Positions 62,824 to 64,000 of a DNA stretch of 64,000 nt are shown piece by piece (within the stretch, counting starts at the first letter, position 1; the number at the start of each line of letters is the position of its first letter). A program made the translations under genes and the position numbers. The stretch is from positions 1 to 64,000 of the forward strand of contig DATLTC010000077.1 in assembly GCA_035533755.1 (NCBI GenBank). Reading direction: 5' to 3'. The notes beneath the pieces were generated by a model. It was not told where the DNA came from. It searched no databases and saw only the letters and a program-made list of their open reading frames with translations. This DNA comes from Gemmatimonadaceae bacterium. GTDB taxonomy: Bacteria; Gemmatimonadota; Gemmatimonadetes; Gemmatimonadales; Gemmatimonadaceae.

Positions 62824-63488
62824 CGCTCTCGCAGGCGCTGGGGCGCCAGCGCTGGCTGAAACCGGTGGTGTTCGCGGCGTGTCTGATTCCCGCCGGCGAT
62901 CTCGCGTGGCGGGCGCTTCGTCCCGACGGTCTGGGGGTGAATCCGATCGAAGAGGCGGAGATCTTCACCGGGCTCTGGACGCTGCGCTTTCTGGCCATCA
63001 CGCTCGGCGTGACGCCGGCGCGCCGGCTGCTCCATCTGGGCTTCCTGGCCAGGTACCGGCGGATGTTCGGGCTGTTCACGTTCTTCTACGCGTGCGTGCA
63101 CCTCTCGATGTGGGTGGGGGTGGACTGGTTCTTCGCGTGGGGGCTGATGGGCGGGGAGATCGTGAAGCACCGATACATCCTGGTGGGGATGGCGAGTTTC
63201 GTGCTGCTCGTGCCGCTCGCCCTCACGTCCACCAACGGGTGGGTGCGCCGGTTGGGGGGCCAGCGGTGGGCGCGCTTGCACCAACTGATCTACGCAATCG
63301 CGATCGGGGGGACGGTCCACTACCTTTGGGCCGTGAAGAAGGACACGCTGTTCCCGCTCGTGTACCTGGCCGTATTCATCGCGCTGCTCGCCTATCGCGT
63401 GATCGCGCGCTGGGGTCCGCGACGGGCCTCCCCGACCAAGGCTGCCCCGAGTGTCGCGAACGCCGCCGGTTCCCAGCGCAGCGAATAG
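62820..63488 (+). CDS. msrQ: Protein-methionine-sulfoxide reductase haem-binding subunit (CTG start likely)
   Basis: The protein has 222 residues if translation begins at the CTG at 62820. It has about six helices with the MsrQ marks EEAEIFTGLWTLRFLAITLG, ARYRRMFGLFTFFYACVHLS, WVGVDWFFAWGLMGGEIVKH and LHQLIYAIAIGGTVHYLWAV. His residues in the third and fifth helices bind haem b. No ATG or GTG lies in frame before the first helix. CTGA overlaps the msrP stop, and GAGGA stands just upstream, as expected for a coupled start. A GTG near 62862 would remove the N-terminal residues that align with E. coli MsrQ. Confidence 0.9.
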   Translation: MTLSQALGRQRWLKPVVFAACLIPAGDLAWRALRPDGLGVNPIEEAEIFTGLWTLRFLAITLGVTPARRLLHLGFLARYRRMFGLFTFFYACVHLSMWVGVDWFFAWGLMGGEIVKHRYILVGMASFVLLVPLALTSTNGWVRRLGGQRWARLHQLIYAIAIGGTVHYLWAVKKDTLFPLVYLAVFIALLAYRVIARWGPRRASPTKAAPSVANAAGSQRSE

Positions 63489-64000
63489 CCCGTACGAGTG
63501 CTTCGCCATCGCGGCGCCGGGCCTCGAGCCTCTGGTGGCGGGGGAGCTGACGGCACTGGGGGAAGCGCCGCGCCCGGAGGCGGGCGGGGTCGCGTGGACG
63601 GGGGACGCCGCGTCGCTGTGCCGCGCCAACCTGTGGCTCCGTTCGGCCAGCCGCGTCGTGGTGCGCGCGGCGGAATTCCGGGCGCGCACGTTCTACGAAC
63701 TGGAGCGCCACGCGCGCCGGATTCCGTGGGAGCGGTTCGTGGCGCCGGGCGGCGCGGTGCGGTTCCGGGTGACGTGCCGCAAGTCGCGGCTCTATCACTC
63801 CGACGCGGTGGCGCAGCGGATGGCGGCGGCGATCGAGCACCGGATGGGGGCCGCCAGTGCGTTCACGGCGCGCGAGGAGACGGCCGACGACGAGACGGCG
63901 GACAGCGGACGCGAGCAGATGTTCGTGGTGCGGCTGTCGCACGACGTGTGCACGGTGAGCGCCGACAGTTCGGGGGCGCTGCTCCATCTGCGGGGCTATC
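63451..64000 (+). CDS. THUMP-domain RNA methyltransferase, N-terminal part (runs off window)
   Basis: The frame is open to the window end for 183 codons from a GTG at 63451, overlapping msrQ by 38 bases. It shows CFAIAAPGLEPLVAGELTAL, an LWLRSASRVVVRAAEFRART strand pair and VRFRVTCRKSRLYHSDAVAQ. The end holds VRLSHDVCTVSADSSGALLH followed by LRGY. This is the THUMP region of RlmL/YpsC-type 23S rRNA guanine-N2 methyltransferases. The start is uncertain, and the methyltransferase domain lies outside. Confidence 0.85.
   Translation, partial: MSRTPPVPSAANSPYECFAIAAPGLEPLVAGELTALGEAPRPEAGGVAWTGDAASLCRANLWLRSASRVVVRAAEFRARTFYELERHARRIPWERFVAPGGAVRFRVTCRKSRLYHSDAVAQRMAAAIEHRMGAASAFTAREETADDETADSGREQMFVVRLSHDVCTVSADSSGALLHLRGY

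Overview
The window is a single stretch of a GC-rich bacterial chromosome. The gene repertoire (Oar-type TonB receptor with a carboxypeptidase-regulatory domain, VPS10/BNR proteins, M13 peptidase, pseudopilin blocks, many GTG starts, GC-rich hairpins at gene ends) suggests Gemmatimonadota or a close soil relative. This is inferred from gene content only: no rRNA, tRNA, CRISPR array, insertion sequence or prophage was seen. About 61 protein genes cover nearly everything.

Layout. 1-7251 (mostly minus): secreted and outer-membrane proteins (TonB receptor, formamidase-like protein, di-haem cytochrome, large VPS10/BNR protein). 7511-10053 (plus): a three-gene SPFH/zinc-ribbon/DUF4178 operon. 10347-15009: permease, TerC, and an ArsR-methyltransferase fusion ahead of ahcY (SAM cycle). 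15090-24057: hexosaminidase, M13 peptidase, YceI, and two histidine kinases around a shared divergent region, one paired with a NarL-type regulator and lacking its phosphoacceptor histidine. 24183-28799: a DERA aldolase and a double-domain ALDH16-like dehydrogenase, then DUF72. Three copies of a TAGGACGG-based element lie at gene 3' ends around this part.

28796-36626: two translationally coupled cation/proton antiporters, ada, a stand-alone PntB-like membrane protein, and the three-gene pnt transhydrogenase operon. 36652-42807: DinB/YfiT, a glycine-zipper lipoprotein, a deoxynucleoside kinase, two successive [small His-containing membrane protein + Tat-type Rieske protein] pairs, a TIGR01777 epimerase and a LytTR regulator. 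43025-53710: two paralogous minor-pilin sets (PilV-PilW-PilX and PilV-PilW-PilX-GspH) on the minus strand, enclosing three plus-strand genes (AraC-type regulator, lipoprotein, TPR protein). 53850-57626: a conserved protein and a five-gene minus operon ending in an epimerase/aldolase pair and starting with sufE. 57711-64000: an HlyD/ABC exporter, cupin, SDR, msrPQ, and the start of a THUMP-domain RNA methyltransferase.

The most unusual points are the 3'-end TAGGACGG hairpin element, which supplies stop codons to three neighbouring genes; the doubled Rieske/membrane modules; the PntB-like membrane protein without nucleotide domain; the kinase with Arg in place of its H-box His; the DERA-ALDH16 pairing; and the duplicated pilin sets with very long PilX-like proteins and a shared promoter-proximal motif.
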